Source: Iodobacter violaceini
GTDB taxonomy: Bacteria; Pseudomonadota; Gammaproteobacteria; Burkholderiales; Chitinibacteraceae
Length of the DNA: 64,000 bases
Direction: 5' to 3'
Assembly (NCBI RefSeq): GCF_011601265.1
Contig: NZ_JAAOLX010000001.1
Span: forward strand, 372,001 to 436,000
Part shown: positions 9,552-18,303 of the stretch, piece after piece
How the letters are laid out: each line of letters begins with the position of its first letter
Position numbering within the stretch: position 1 is the stretch's first letter
Notes under the pieces: model-generated
What the model was told of the DNA's origin: nothing
Database searches by the model: none
What the model saw: only the letters and a program-made list of their open reading frames with translations
Program-made: the position numbers and the translations under genes

Positions 9552-10865
9552 TTACAAGTTGTAAACCAGAATCAAAGCAATCAGCGCCGGGGCCACTACG
9601 CGGCACATCCACTTCATTCCCCAGTTTGAAACAGGGCTGAGCTCCAGCTCGGCTTCGATTACGGGCCAGATTCTCCAGCCTGCAAACAGTGCCGTGCCAA
9701 TGCCACCCAGCGGCAGCAGGATATTGGATGCGCTGTAATCCATCAGCTCGAACACATTGCGGCCAAACCATTTGTATTCGCCCAGCACACCAAAGGAGAG
9801 CGAGGCTGGCACGCCTGCAAGAAACACCAGCAGAGTAATCACACCGGTGGTGGCTTTACGTGGCAGATTCCATTCATCAATCGGGTACACCGCCACCAGC
9901 TCCAGCAAAGATACCGATGAGGTAAGCGCCGCTACCAGCAGCAGTGCAAAGAAAGCCGTGGCAAAAAATTGGCCAAAAGGCAGATGGTTAAACACCACCG
10001 GCATGGTCATATAGGTAAGGCCCGGGCCTGCTGCGGCATCTAGGCCAAAGGCGGTAATGGCCGGGAAAATCATCAGGCCAGCCAGAATGGAGGTCATCGT
10101 GGTTAAGCCGGTGACCCACATTGCGGCATTGGTGAGCTTCACATCACGCCCCAGGTAGGAGCCATAAGCCAGCATGCAGCCCGCGCCTACTGATAGCGAA
10201 AAGAAAGCCAGGCCCAGCGCATCGACCAGCATTTTTGAGTTTACTTTAGAGAAATCCGGCGCTAAAAACGCCAGCACGCCAGTCCCTGCTCCCGGCAAAG
10301 TGAGAGAGCGGACAATCAGACCCAGCATCAGCAAAAATAAGGCAGGCATCAGTATCTTGCCTGCTCGCTCTATGCCTTTTTGAATGCCGGACATCACCAC
10401 AATCAGGGTAAGCAGGGCAAACAGGGCATGGGTGATAATCGGCTCAACCGGGCTGGAAACATATTGCCCAAATAAAGCGCCCAGAGCCTTGGGATCGTTG
10501 CTCATGACGCGGCCATCGATGGCACGCAGCAGATAGCCGATCGTCCAGCCGCCCACCACGCTGTAAAAAGAAAACACGGTCAGCCCACACAACACGCCGA
10601 TATAGCCGACGGCCGACCAGCCCTTGCCGCCCAGCTTTTTAAACGCCCCCACAGCACCACACGCGGCAGCACGGCCAATCGCGATTTCGGCCAGCATCAG
10701 CGCAATACCAAGGGTAAAAGTGATCAGAATAAAAATAAGCAGAAAGGCACCGCCACCATTCATGGCCGTGACGTAGGGAAACTTCCAGATTGATCCCAAA
10801 CCGACCGTTGCCCCTGCAGAGGCAAGAATAAAGCCGAGTTTAGAGCTCCATTGCGAACGAGACAT
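9552..10865 (-). CDS. sodium-dependent amino-acid transporter (NSS/SNF family), paralogue 1, probably tryptophan
   Basis: A 437-residue LeuT-fold Na+ symporter. TM1 carries the unwound-helix motif GSIWKFPYVTAMNGGG that binds Na+ and substrate, and about 11 hydrophobic helices follow. It is one of three tandem paralogues (also 11099-12415 and 12870-14186). Substrate cannot be read from the protein alone, but its leader region (10936-11035) encodes a peptide with adjacent Trp codons inside a complete attenuator, so tryptophan, or an aromatic set including it, is the inferred substrate. It is the last gene of the transporter array. Confidence 0.93.
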   Translation of the reverse strand: MSRSQWSSKLGFILASAGATVGLGSIWKFPYVTAMNGGGAFLLIFILITFTLGIALMLAEIAIGRAAACGAVGAFKKLGGKGWSAVGYIGVLCGLTVFSFYSVVGGWTIGYLLRAIDGRVMSNDPKALGALFGQYVSSPVEPIITHALFALLTLIVVMSGIQKGIERAGKILMPALFLLMLGLIVRSLTLPGAGTGVLAFLAPDFSKVNSKMLVDALGLAFFSLSVGAGCMLAYGSYLGRDVKLTNAAMWVTGLTTMTSILAGLMIFPAITAFGLDAAAGPGLTYMTMPVVFNHLPFGQFFATAFFALLLVAALTSSVSLLELVAVYPIDEWNLPRKATTGVITLLVFLAGVPASLSFGVLGEYKWFGRNVFELMDYSASNILLPLGGIGTALFAGWRIWPVIEAELELSPVSNWGMKWMCRVVAPALIALILVYNL

Positions 10866-10935
10866 GCGCTATTTCCTGGTAGCGGCAAATATAAAAGCCA
10901 TTTGCCAAATAAATCTGCCACCGAATGCGCGAGCT

Positions 10936-11002
10936 AAATAAAAGGCCGCCCTTTCGGCGGCCCCATAGATCAATGGTGCCGCTCAAATTAGAAGCGCCAC
11001 CA
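10936..11002 (-). promoter_or_regulatory. tryptophan-type transcription attenuator
   Basis: Three mutually exclusive RNA helices are visible on the minus strand. The 1:2 pause hairpin (10974-11002) pairs TGGTGGCGCTT with GAGCGGCACCA, 10 of 11 positions, and the two Trp codons are in strand 1. The 2:3 antiterminator (10957-10982) pairs GCGGC-A-CCAT with ATGG-G-GCCGC. The 3:4 terminator (10944-10962) is GGCCGCC-GAAAG-GGCGGCC followed by TTTTATTT. Ribosome stalling at Trp codons would mask strand 1, free strand 2 and prevent termination, exactly as in trp operons. The geometry is seen in the sequence; its function is inferred. Confidence 0.8.
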
Positions 11003-11035
11003 GCCTGCAAAGGAATTGATCTGTTTTGTATTCAT
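10988..11035 (-). CDS. attenuator leader peptide with tandem Trp codons
   Basis: A 15-codon reading frame, MNTKQINSFAGWWRF, ending with TAA inside the 1:2 hairpin. The two adjacent TGG codons near the end are the hallmark of a trp-type leader. It begins 63 bases after the stop of the upstream transporter gene. No strong Shine-Dalgarno is seen (AAGG lies about 13 bases upstream); a TTGACG hexamer 31 bases upstream could be a -35 element. Too short for standard gene callers. Confidence 0.75.
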   Translation of the reverse strand: MNTKQINSFAGWWRF

Positions 11036-11098
11036 GCTTTTAGAATGCCTTGTAAGCCGTGAGGCCGTCAAGTAGCAATTTTGCATTGCAGCAAGTGT

Positions 11099-12415
11099 TT
11101 ACAGATTTTTCACCAGCACCGTGGTAATCAGCACAGGCGCAAGGTAGCGGCAGGTAATCAGCCATGCCTGCCGTTTCCAGCCTTGCAGGCCCACTTCATC
11201 CACCAGCGTGTCGCCTGCCTTCCAGCCCGCCAGCAGCGCCAAGCCTATCCCGCCCACAGGCATAGCCAGATTGGATACAAAGTAATCCATTGCATCAAAA
11301 ACACTTTTGCCAAAGATGCGCACATCAGACCAGATACCAAACGACCAGGATGCCGGGATACCGCAGAGAAACACGGCCAGCGCGATGCCGGTCAATACAG
11401 GGCGACGCGGCAGTTTTAAATCGTCAATAAACCAGATAGCGATTAATTCCAGCATCGCCACTGATGAAGACAAGGCTGCAGTGGCCAGGAGGGCAAAAAA
11501 GGCAATCGCAAACAGCTGACCAAAGGGCAGATGCATAAACACCACCGGCATGGTCATAAAGGTGAGCCCTGGCCCCGCCGCCGGGTTTAAGCCAAAAGCC
11601 GCCACTGCAGGGAAAATCATCAGCCCGGCTAAGAGCGCAATCATCACCGCCAAAAACACCACCCACAGCGATGCTGAAAGAATTTCTTCGCTGGAATGCA
11701 TATAAGAGCCATAAGCCACCATCGCCCCCACGCCCAAAGACAGCGAGAAAAACGCCAGCCCCAGCGCTTCCACCACCATAGCCGGATTAACGCGGCTCCA
11801 GTCTGGCGCTAAAAACTGCACCACTCCGGCCCATGCGCCAGGCAGTGTTAAAGAGCGCACCATCAGGATCAGCATAATAATAAACAGCGCCGGCATCAGC
11901 ACCTTGCCTGCCCGCTCTATGCCTTTCTCGATGCCGCCCAGCACAATGCCCAAAGTGGCCAGCGTAAACAGCGCGTGGGTAATCAGGGGCTTCACCGGAT
12001 CAGATACAAAGCTGCCAAACATCGCTTCTAATGCTTTTGGATCAGCACTGAGTACGCTGCCATCCATGGCCTTGCCAAGGTAGGCAAAAGTCCAGCCGCC
12101 CACCACGCTATAAAATGAAAACAGCACAAAGCCTGCAATTACGCCAAGCAGGCCCAGGAGCGCCCAGTGCTTGCCACCCACTTTTTTAAACGCGCCCACC
12201 GCGCCATTGGCGGCCGAGCGGCCCAGGGCAATCTCGGCCATCATCAGCGCGAGGCCCAGGGTAAAGCTAAAAATCAGAAACAACAGCAAAAACGCCCCGC
12301 CACCATTCATGGCCGTGACATAAGGAAACTTCCAGATTGCCCCCAGCCCAATGGCAGAGCCAGCCGCAGCCAGAATAAAGCCCAAACGCGAGCCCCAAGC
12401 ATTACGTGTTGTCAT
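11099..12415 (-). CDS. sodium-dependent amino-acid transporter (NSS/SNF family), paralogue 2
   Basis: 438 residues, strongly similar to its two neighbours throughout, with TM1 motif GAIWKFPYVTAMNGGG and the conserved TM6-8 blocks (FFSLSLGVGAMVAYGSY and PFGQLFAIAFFALLA). A Na+-coupled amino-acid importer of unknown substrate. Unlike paralogues 1 and 3, I find no leader peptide or attenuator before it. Instead, a copy of the ~250-bp dispersed repeat lies 75 bp upstream. There is no terminator before the leader of paralogue 1, so transcription may run into that attenuator. Confidence 0.93.
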   Translation of the reverse strand: MTTRNAWGSRLGFILAAAGSAIGLGAIWKFPYVTAMNGGGAFLLLFLIFSFTLGLALMMAEIALGRSAANGAVGAFKKVGGKHWALLGLLGVIAGFVLFSFYSVVGGWTFAYLGKAMDGSVLSADPKALEAMFGSFVSDPVKPLITHALFTLATLGIVLGGIEKGIERAGKVLMPALFIIMLILMVRSLTLPGAWAGVVQFLAPDWSRVNPAMVVEALGLAFFSLSLGVGAMVAYGSYMHSSEEILSASLWVVFLAVMIALLAGLMIFPAVAAFGLNPAAGPGLTFMTMPVVFMHLPFGQLFAIAFFALLATAALSSSVAMLELIAIWFIDDLKLPRRPVLTGIALAVFLCGIPASWSFGIWSDVRIFGKSVFDAMDYFVSNLAMPVGGIGLALLAGWKAGDTLVDEVGLQGWKRQAWLITCRYLAPVLITTVLVKNL

Positions 12416-12490
12416 AAAACATCCTGCGTTTATTAATTAAATAGGCCTCGGGGCTAGTTACAGCCTGTAAGCATTCAACAAATCTAAAAC

Positions 12491-12722
12491 AAGGTCTTTT
12501 AAGTGCCTTCAGCACGGTATTTAGGTGCGGGCGTCCCGCTGGACCTTCCTTTCTTGCGCGGCCAAGAAACGAAGCCAAGCCGCAACCGCAAATGCACGAA
12601 GGCCCCTCGCTGCGGACAGTGGCGTTGTGTCAACTCGCTTCGCTCAAACACGAATTGACGACTACCCCACCCCGCTTGTTCGGAGCGAAGCGTGTTTTCA
12701 GGGGGTGATTTAAGCCCCATGC
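12491..12722 (-). repeat. dispersed intergenic repeat, copy A
   Basis: On the minus strand this runs from GCATGGGGCTTAAATCACCCC to GTGCTGAAGGCAC followed by TTAAAAGACCTT. It shares ordered blocks with 23693-23940 and 36291-36536: a GGGGCTTAA-CCCC hairpin, GAACAAGCGGG, CCGCAG(C/T)GAGGG, CTTCGTGC, GGCTTGGCTTCGTTTCTTGGCCG, CAAGAAAGGAAG, and the terminal GTGC-GAAGGCAC hairpin. The middle (about 60 bp) is unalike between copies. It fills most of the gap between transporter paralogues 3 and 2; the remainder (12723-12869) is AT-rich with no gene. Confidence 0.8.
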
Positions 12723-12869
12723 CAAGAGTAATGCTCAAAATTCAAATTGCTGAGTTTGAACAATGTTAAAACCCATTTAAACGCTTTAATTTGCGCCTGT
12801 TTTTCTACGTGAAACGCCGTATTTCAGGGTTTGGGTATTTATCTTGATTTTAGAGTTTGCAAATTAATA

Positions 12870-14186
12870 TCAAAGATTCTTCACCAAAATCACCGCAATG
12901 GATAAAGGCGCGATGACGCGGCAGCTCCATTTCAGGCCCAGGAGTGGCAGGCCAGCAAGGCCAGAGTGCTCTTCCAATAACGGCCATACGCGCCAGCCTG
13001 CGAACAGCGCCACGCCGATGCCCCCCAGCGGCATCATCACATTGGATACGCTGTAATCCATCAGGTCAAAAATAGTTTTACCAAAGAATTTCACATCTGC
13101 CCAAGGGCCAAAAGACAGCGATGCCGGGATGCCACAGAGGAAAACCGCCAGCGATAAACAAAGAATCACTTTGCGGCGTGGCAGTTTATATTCATCCAGA
13201 AATAATGTGGCGATCAGCTCGAGCATCGAAACAGATGACGTCAGCGCGGCCACCGAGAGCAGGGCAAAGAAGGCGATGGCGAAGATTTGGCCGAAGGGCA
13301 GGCTGGCAAACACCACCGGCATAGTCATAAAGGTCAGGCCAGGGCCTGCACCAGGGTTCAGCTTAAAGGCAAACAGCGCAGGAAAAATCATCAGCCCGGC
13401 CAAGATCGCTACGGTACAAGAGAGGCCTACCACCCAGGCTGCCGAGTGCAATACCGGTGTTTCTTGTTTAACGTAAGAGCCGTAAGCAATCATGCCGCCC
13501 GTGCCCAAAGACAAGGAAAAAAACGCAAGGCCAAGGGCATCGACCACCATAGCAGGTGTTAGCTTTGAAAAATCAGGGGCAAAGAAGGCCACCACGCCCT
13601 GCCATGCGCCTGGCAGCGTCAAAGAGCGGGCAATCAGAATCAGCATGATGATAAAGAGGCCGGGCATCAGCAATTTGCTGGCGCGCTCAATGCCTTTTTC
13701 AATACCGCCAATCACAATGCCCAGCGTTGCCAGCACAAAAGCGCCGTGGGTCAGAATCGGCCAGAAAGGATTAGATACATAATGCTCGAAAGTATCTTTT
13801 AGCACCTTGGTGTCGGTAGTCAGCACCGAGCCATCCATGGCCAGCGCAAGGTACGCCAGCGTCCAGCCGCCCACTACGCTGTAAAAGCTGTAGAGCACAA
13901 AGCCTGCGAAAATCCCCATCATGCCAATCAGCGGCCAGGATTTACCCGCCAGCTTACGAAACATCCCTACCGGGCCGGTTTGCGCGCTGCGGCCCAGGGT
14001 AAATTCCACCACCATCTGGGCAAGACCCAGGGTGAAGCTAAAGAATAAAAACAGCAGTAAAAACACGCCACCGCCATTCATGGCCGTCACGTAAGGAAAT
14101 TTCCATATAGCCCCAAGGCCAATGGCCGAGCCTGCTGCGGCAAGGATAAATCCCAGCTTAGAGCCCCAGTTAGAGCGAGTAGTCAT
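12870..14186 (-). CDS. sodium-dependent amino-acid transporter (NSS/SNF family), paralogue 3, probably tyrosine
   Basis: 438-residue LeuT-fold Na+ symporter with GAIWKFPYVTAMNGGG in TM1 and the same helix pattern as its neighbours. First gene of the array in transcription order. The ATG at 14186 has an AAAGGACC ribosome site. Its leader (14225-14371) encodes a peptide with three consecutive Tyr codons plus Phe and Trp codons, upstream of a terminator that can be replaced by an alternative helix, so expression should rise when charged tRNA-Tyr is scarce. Tyrosine import is inferred from that, not from the transporter sequence. Confidence 0.93.
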   Translation of the reverse strand: MTTRSNWGSKLGFILAAAGSAIGLGAIWKFPYVTAMNGGGVFLLLFLFFSFTLGLAQMVVEFTLGRSAQTGPVGMFRKLAGKSWPLIGMMGIFAGFVLYSFYSVVGGWTLAYLALAMDGSVLTTDTKVLKDTFEHYVSNPFWPILTHGAFVLATLGIVIGGIEKGIERASKLLMPGLFIIMLILIARSLTLPGAWQGVVAFFAPDFSKLTPAMVVDALGLAFFSLSLGTGGMIAYGSYVKQETPVLHSAAWVVGLSCTVAILAGLMIFPALFAFKLNPGAGPGLTFMTMPVVFASLPFGQIFAIAFFALLSVAALTSSVSMLELIATLFLDEYKLPRRKVILCLSLAVFLCGIPASLSFGPWADVKFFGKTIFDLMDYSVSNVMMPLGGIGVALFAGWRVWPLLEEHSGLAGLPLLGLKWSCRVIAPLSIAVILVKNL

Positions 14187-14224
14187 GATGTGGTCCTTTA
14201 TTTTTTTGAGCTAAGGAACCAGCA

Positions 14225-14330
14225 AATCAGGCGGGCCATAAATGCAAAAAGGCCGCCTGATTTGGCGGCCTTGGATGCTTTAATCTGTGTGTTTCAGATG
14301 AACGCGAACCATCGGGCTGCCAGTGGGCAG
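14225..14330 (-). promoter_or_regulatory. tyrosine-type transcription attenuator
   Basis: On the minus strand a 1:2 hairpin CTGCC-CACT-GGCAG (14317-14330) follows the Tyr codons. Strand 2, GGCAGCC (14315-14321), can instead pair with GGCCGCC (14264-14270), 6 of 7 positions. The 3:4 terminator is AAGGCCGCC-AAATCA-GGCGGCCTTTTTG (14245-14272). A further 10-bp helix, AATCAGGCGG with CCGCCTGATT (14225-14262), would also break the terminator by capturing strand 4. Layout fits ribosome-mediated attenuation; less perfect than the Trp case. Confidence 0.65.
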
Positions 14331-14371
14331 GCCAGATAATAATAAGAAAAAGCGCGGATCAGATTCATCAT
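14294..14371 (-). CDS. attenuator leader peptide with three Tyr codons
   Basis: A 25-codon frame beginning MMNLIRAFSYYYL and ending ARWFAFI before TGA. The TAT-TAT-TAT run (14336-14344) lies 7 bases before the 1:2 hairpin, so a ribosome stalled there would cover strand 1. A TTGACA hexamer at 14405-14410 is a possible -35 element, but I see no good -10 at the right distance. No clear Shine-Dalgarno. The rest of the 14372-14636 gap shows no gene. Confidence 0.6.
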   Translation of the reverse strand: MMNLIRAFSYYYLACPLAARWFAFI

Positions 14372-14636
14372 AGTGAGCGCATCTTCGGCCGTGCAGCGGT
14401 GGGCTGTCAAGCCAGAAAAAAGCCATGAGTTTGCTGAAGCACGGCCATGGTCTTATTCAGAGCCCTTGCTTAAGAGGCATTTACAAAGCGGTAAAAAATC
14501 TTTTATTACAAGTAGTTAAAACCAGTAAATACCCATATCGAGGGCTAAAAACAGCCCTGATGTTTTCTAATCAGCAAGGCTGTTTCTGGTAATAAGACCC
14601 AGAATAAACGCCGGTCTGCCAAGGCCTGCCCTGCAA

Positions 14637-14667
14637 TAAAAAATAAAACCAGGGCAGCAGCTGCCCT
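14637..14667 (-). terminator. terminator downstream of the collagenase gene
   Basis: AGGGCAGC-AGCTGCCCT followed on the minus strand by GGTTTTATTTTTTATT, 18 bases after the collagenase stop codon. Confidence 0.8.
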
Positions 14668-14684
14668 GATTTCATCCAATACGC

Positions 14685-17453
14685 TTAAGCCCCGGCCCAG
14701 CAGGCCTCTTCACTTTGGTTCACAGGTTTTGCATCCAGCACCACCCGGATATCTTTAAATTGCGTACCGCGCTGCAGGCGAACAGTAATGCTGTCTGCCA
14801 GCCCGGCCTGACCGGCATCGCGGTGGTAAGTGAAGCTGCCATATTCAGCAAAATTAATCCGCCCCAGCCTGGCTGAATTCAGCAGCACAAAGCGATCAAC
14901 CTGCTGATTAGCGGCCAGGGTAACCCGCAGGCAGCGCCCTGCACTGCTAAAGCGCGTTTGTAACAAGGCCAGATTATTGGGATTAACTGGTGGCAGGGTG
15001 GGCACCGTAGTTGGCACTGCAGAAGGCCGCGTTGGCGGGCTGACCGGCGTTGGCACCGCAGTAGGGCGGACTGGCGGGCTGGTTGGCACAGGCGTTGCAG
15101 TCGGGCGGATTGGCGGTGCAACAGGTACAGCCGTTGGTGCTGGCCCCGTGCCATTGGCCAGCGGGCCTTCGCAGCGCAGCGCGGCACGATGCGCATCCAG
15201 CTGATAATCACTGGCAAAGCAGTTAACCGCCAGCATATTATTGGCGCTGCCTTGCAGGTTTTTCAGTGCATTATTTAGTAAGACATCGCTTTCCTGATGC
15301 GCTTCTGTCAGCGTACTGGCACGAATAGCAGTTTGACCTGTGCATTCAAAACGGCGCAGCTCGCTGCCCGCGCCCTCTGCCCATATGCGGCAGGCCAGCG
15401 GCAGCGCTTTGCCCATTAAGGATTGAATATGCGCCACATCACTTAACTGCCATGCCGGTTGCGCCAGCCAGTCCTGGCCCTCGATAGTAGAGGTATCCCC
15501 CAGCTGGCCAGCCTTTTGCAATGCAACTTGCTGCGCGACAAACTCTTTAAAGCGGGCACTTAAAGCCGTATCAGCGCCGAGGCGTTTCACCAGTGCATCA
15601 AAGCCTTTTACATCATCGTTACGCAATTGCTGCAATACATCGGCCAGAATGCCCGGCTCATTGCGATGCAAGAAGTAAAACCACAGTGCCGAATGGCTGT
15701 AGAAATCCCAGCCATCGCTATAGCTTGAACGCATAATTTGCGCGGGAGTCTGAAAACTGGCTGGCCAGTTATTCGCTACCACATCCACTACATGGCCACG
15801 AACTTTAATGCCCTCACGCGAGGTGCTCCACGCCATAAACTCGGCAAAGCCTTCGTCATACCAGGGCATACGGCGGCTGTCGCGGAAGAATTCGCCGGAG
15901 CCCCACATGCCCGGCTGAATAAAGCGGCCGGATAAATAATGCACATATTCGTGGCGGACCAGCTCTTCTAAAGACAGCGTGCTTTCCTGGCTGGTGCGCT
16001 CAAAGGTATAAAAAGTAGCGCCGTTTTCAATATAAATACCCCCGTTATCGGCAGATAAATCATTGAGTAAGCCCTGATAGCGGCCGTAATCGGTTTTTGT
16101 ACCGTAAATCACCATACGTAAACGTGCATTCGGATCATCTTTTACCGGCTGGCTTACGCCACTTACCCGCTTAAGCTGCGCCTCAACCTGCTTCATGGCG
16201 TAATAAAGCGGCTCTACCTGCTTGCGGCTAAGCGGCGTTTCAAAAACCAGATTGCCATTATCAAATGACCAGCGATTAGGAAATAAGCGGGCTTTCAGCC
16301 CGGCTTCGGCATTGCAAATGTTGTAACGATCGCAAGGCACTTTGGCGATTTTTTTCAGCGCATAAACCGCCTCGGCCCAAGCCGCAGAATAGCGCTCTGA
16401 ATTCAGATGCTGCGCCACAGCAGGCTCGGCAAGTGGCGAGGTTCTTGGGTAAAGCATAAAGCGGCCGGTTTCACGCAGTGTATTTAAAAACATCTGCTCA
16501 TCTGCAAAAGCAGAGCTGCCCTGGCGCACAATAGCCGCCAGAGACTTAACCAAACCATCAAGCTGGCCTGATTCTGCTTTCTGATCAAAGCCACTCTGCC
16601 CGTGCAAATTAAACAAAGTGGTTTGCATAGGATGCAAAGCGTATTGAGCATAGCTTTGCTTAAACTGCCCCTGATAACGGCCAAAAAAAGCGCTAAGCAA
16701 TGGCAAGGCATATTCAGGCTGGCGCACCGAATCGGCCAGAATCATGGTTTCACTGACACTTTGCCGCGCATCATTCTGGCGCTCCCATGCCTCACTGGAC
16801 AGAGATTCATCCTCTGCAGGGTTTAACCAGATCGCCGGGTTATCTGCCAGCGCGCTCACCACCTGCATCACAGGCTGATCCACTGTGCGCCCGTATTCGC
16901 CCACTTCTCTGGCATGGCTGTACTGGGTGAAATAACCCGCTTTTAAAAATGTGGCCAGAGGCCAAAGGCCATTGGGCTTGGCCGGATTCCACTGGCGTGC
17001 GCGCAAGCGGGCTTCTTTTGCTACGGCCTGCATATTTGCAGCCGAGATCACCGGGTAAGTTGCCGCATCGGCCTCAAAAAGCCGGTTAATACAGCGCCCT
17101 TCTACCGTCGCCACATAGCTGGCCAGTGCCGCGCCCGATAAAGAAAATAATCGCTGATCGCATTCTGCATAAAGCGGCGCTGCCGCCACGCCTTTTTGCA
17201 GGGCTGATACCTGTGGATGATCAGGCAATCCTTTTGCCCCGGCCTGTGGCGGCAGGCCAAACGGATAGCTGGGCTGCTCACCCAGAACAGGGGCATGCTC
17301 TGATTGACCCTGCTGGCTGGCAGCGGGTGGCGGGGCAGACTCTGCCGTGCTTTCGCCTCCCGTTGTCACGCATGCGGCCATGATGCTGGCAAGAGCAATT
17401 GCCAATACGCCAGCCTGCGTACTTCGCTTATTTATTACTTTTTTAATGCGCAT
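14685..17453 (-). CDS. secreted lipoprotein microbial collagenase (peptidase M9)
   Basis: A 922-residue zinc metalloprotease. The signal ends in the lipobox IMAAC (Cys 28), so it is probably lipid-anchored. A long N-terminal activator-like region (about 90-370) precedes the catalytic domain with zinc motif HEYVH (501-505) and the glutamate-containing WYDEGFAEF (531-539). After about residue 780 comes a low-complexity linker of repeated P-P-x-R-P-T-A-x-P units, then a C-terminal beta domain (about 820-922) of pre-peptidase/collagen-binding type. Degrades collagen or gelatin outside the cell. Single gene with its own terminator. Confidence 0.9.
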   Translation of the reverse strand: MRIKKVINKRSTQAGVLAIALASIMAACVTTGGESTAESAPPPAASQQGQSEHAPVLGEQPSYPFGLPPQAGAKGLPDHPQVSALQKGVAAAPLYAECDQRLFSLSGAALASYVATVEGRCINRLFEADAATYPVISAANMQAVAKEARLRARQWNPAKPNGLWPLATFLKAGYFTQYSHAREVGEYGRTVDQPVMQVVSALADNPAIWLNPAEDESLSSEAWERQNDARQSVSETMILADSVRQPEYALPLLSAFFGRYQGQFKQSYAQYALHPMQTTLFNLHGQSGFDQKAESGQLDGLVKSLAAIVRQGSSAFADEQMFLNTLRETGRFMLYPRTSPLAEPAVAQHLNSERYSAAWAEAVYALKKIAKVPCDRYNICNAEAGLKARLFPNRWSFDNGNLVFETPLSRKQVEPLYYAMKQVEAQLKRVSGVSQPVKDDPNARLRMVIYGTKTDYGRYQGLLNDLSADNGGIYIENGATFYTFERTSQESTLSLEELVRHEYVHYLSGRFIQPGMWGSGEFFRDSRRMPWYDEGFAEFMAWSTSREGIKVRGHVVDVVANNWPASFQTPAQIMRSSYSDGWDFYSHSALWFYFLHRNEPGILADVLQQLRNDDVKGFDALVKRLGADTALSARFKEFVAQQVALQKAGQLGDTSTIEGQDWLAQPAWQLSDVAHIQSLMGKALPLACRIWAEGAGSELRRFECTGQTAIRASTLTEAHQESDVLLNNALKNLQGSANNMLAVNCFASDYQLDAHRAALRCEGPLANGTGPAPTAVPVAPPIRPTATPVPTSPPVRPTAVPTPVSPPTRPSAVPTTVPTLPPVNPNNLALLQTRFSSAGRCLRVTLAANQQVDRFVLLNSARLGRINFAEYGSFTYHRDAGQAGLADSITVRLQRGTQFKDIRVVLDAKPVNQSEEACWAGA

Positions 17454-17626
17454 AAGTCAGCTCCAATTAGTAATACTTAAAAAATTAGAACATCATTATG
17501 TGCTTATGATTTATTTAAATAAACATATTTAAATAATCAAGAAAGGAAAATTCAATTAAATAGAAAGTAAATACATAAATTATTGTAAGCATAATTGCTT
17601 ATTAGGATATTGATTTAAACGCTTAA

Positions 17627-18214
17627 TCACACTTTATTAAAATCAGTAAAAAAGAGACACACCTCCCCATAAGGCACCAAAAGCCATTCACCTGCATCAT
17701 CTGCACTTAAGAACAAACTATCCATCGCCTTTAAAACAAACTGCTGCCCGCCCTTCTGGCATAAAAAAGATTCACCTCCGGCCAAAAATAAGAGGCCACT
17801 TTCACCCGAAAAAACCCAGGTTTCCGGCTGGCTAAATACCTGCTGGCGCAATAAATGGCGATAGCTGCTGCGCCTTGTCATCACATTAAAATCAATCACT
17901 TCGCCCTGCAGCAGACGGGCATGCACCTTAGCCTCGCCGGCAAAACGCAGCGGCTGATCTTGGGGCATCAGAGTCTGCGGCCCGCCCTTGCCAAATTGCA
18001 GGCTTACCCCCTTCCCCGCCACAATAGCCAGGCTGCGGTCAACGCCTGCAAATTCTGAAAAGCCACCGTCAAGCCCGATCGTGGCCATGCTGATACGCCA
18101 GTCAAAATAATCCAGCGATGCGTCTTTCGGAAAAATAACAATCTCTGACGTTATTCCCCCGCCGTTTTTCCAGGCTTGCACGGGTAAATCCTTTTTTTGT
18201 ATTATTTTGGGCAT
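17627..18214 (-). CDS. HutD/Ves family protein
   Basis: About 195 residues of double-stranded beta-helix (cupin-like) type. KNGGGITSEIVIFP, DYFDWRISMATI and GVDRSLAIVAGKG are the conserved blocks of the HutD/Ves family, linked to histidine utilisation and cold response; the biochemical role is unsettled. I prefer the ATG at 18214 (MPKIIQKK) because AGGTGA lies 8 bases upstream; a GTG four codons earlier overlaps that ribosome site. No hut genes are adjacent. The 170 bp between it and the collagenase gene is very AT-rich, with no gene seen. Confidence 0.85.
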   Translation of the reverse strand: MPKIIQKKDLPVQAWKNGGGITSEIVIFPKDASLDYFDWRISMATIGLDGGFSEFAGVDRSLAIVAGKGVSLQFGKGGPQTLMPQDQPLRFAGEAKVHARLLQGEVIDFNVMTRRSSYRHLLRQQVFSQPETWVFSGESGLLFLAGGESFLCQKGGQQFVLKAMDSLFLSADDAGEWLLVPYGEVCLFFTDFNKV

Positions 18215-18303
18215 TTTAAATTTCACCTATTAAAGTTAATCCACAATACACTGTCTAAAACCTGACAACCATTATCATCTGATCAGCAGACTCAAATACA
18301 ACC

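Noticed and set aside
10944-10962. Glycine riboswitch before the NSS transporter (GCCGCCGAAAGG)
   Set aside because: The conserved aptamer cores are absent; the sequence is the 3:4 terminator hairpin of the attenuator.
12499-12738. 79-codon minus-strand and 62-codon plus-strand frames
   Set aside because: They lie wholly inside dispersed repeat copy A, and the other two copies do not preserve the frames.
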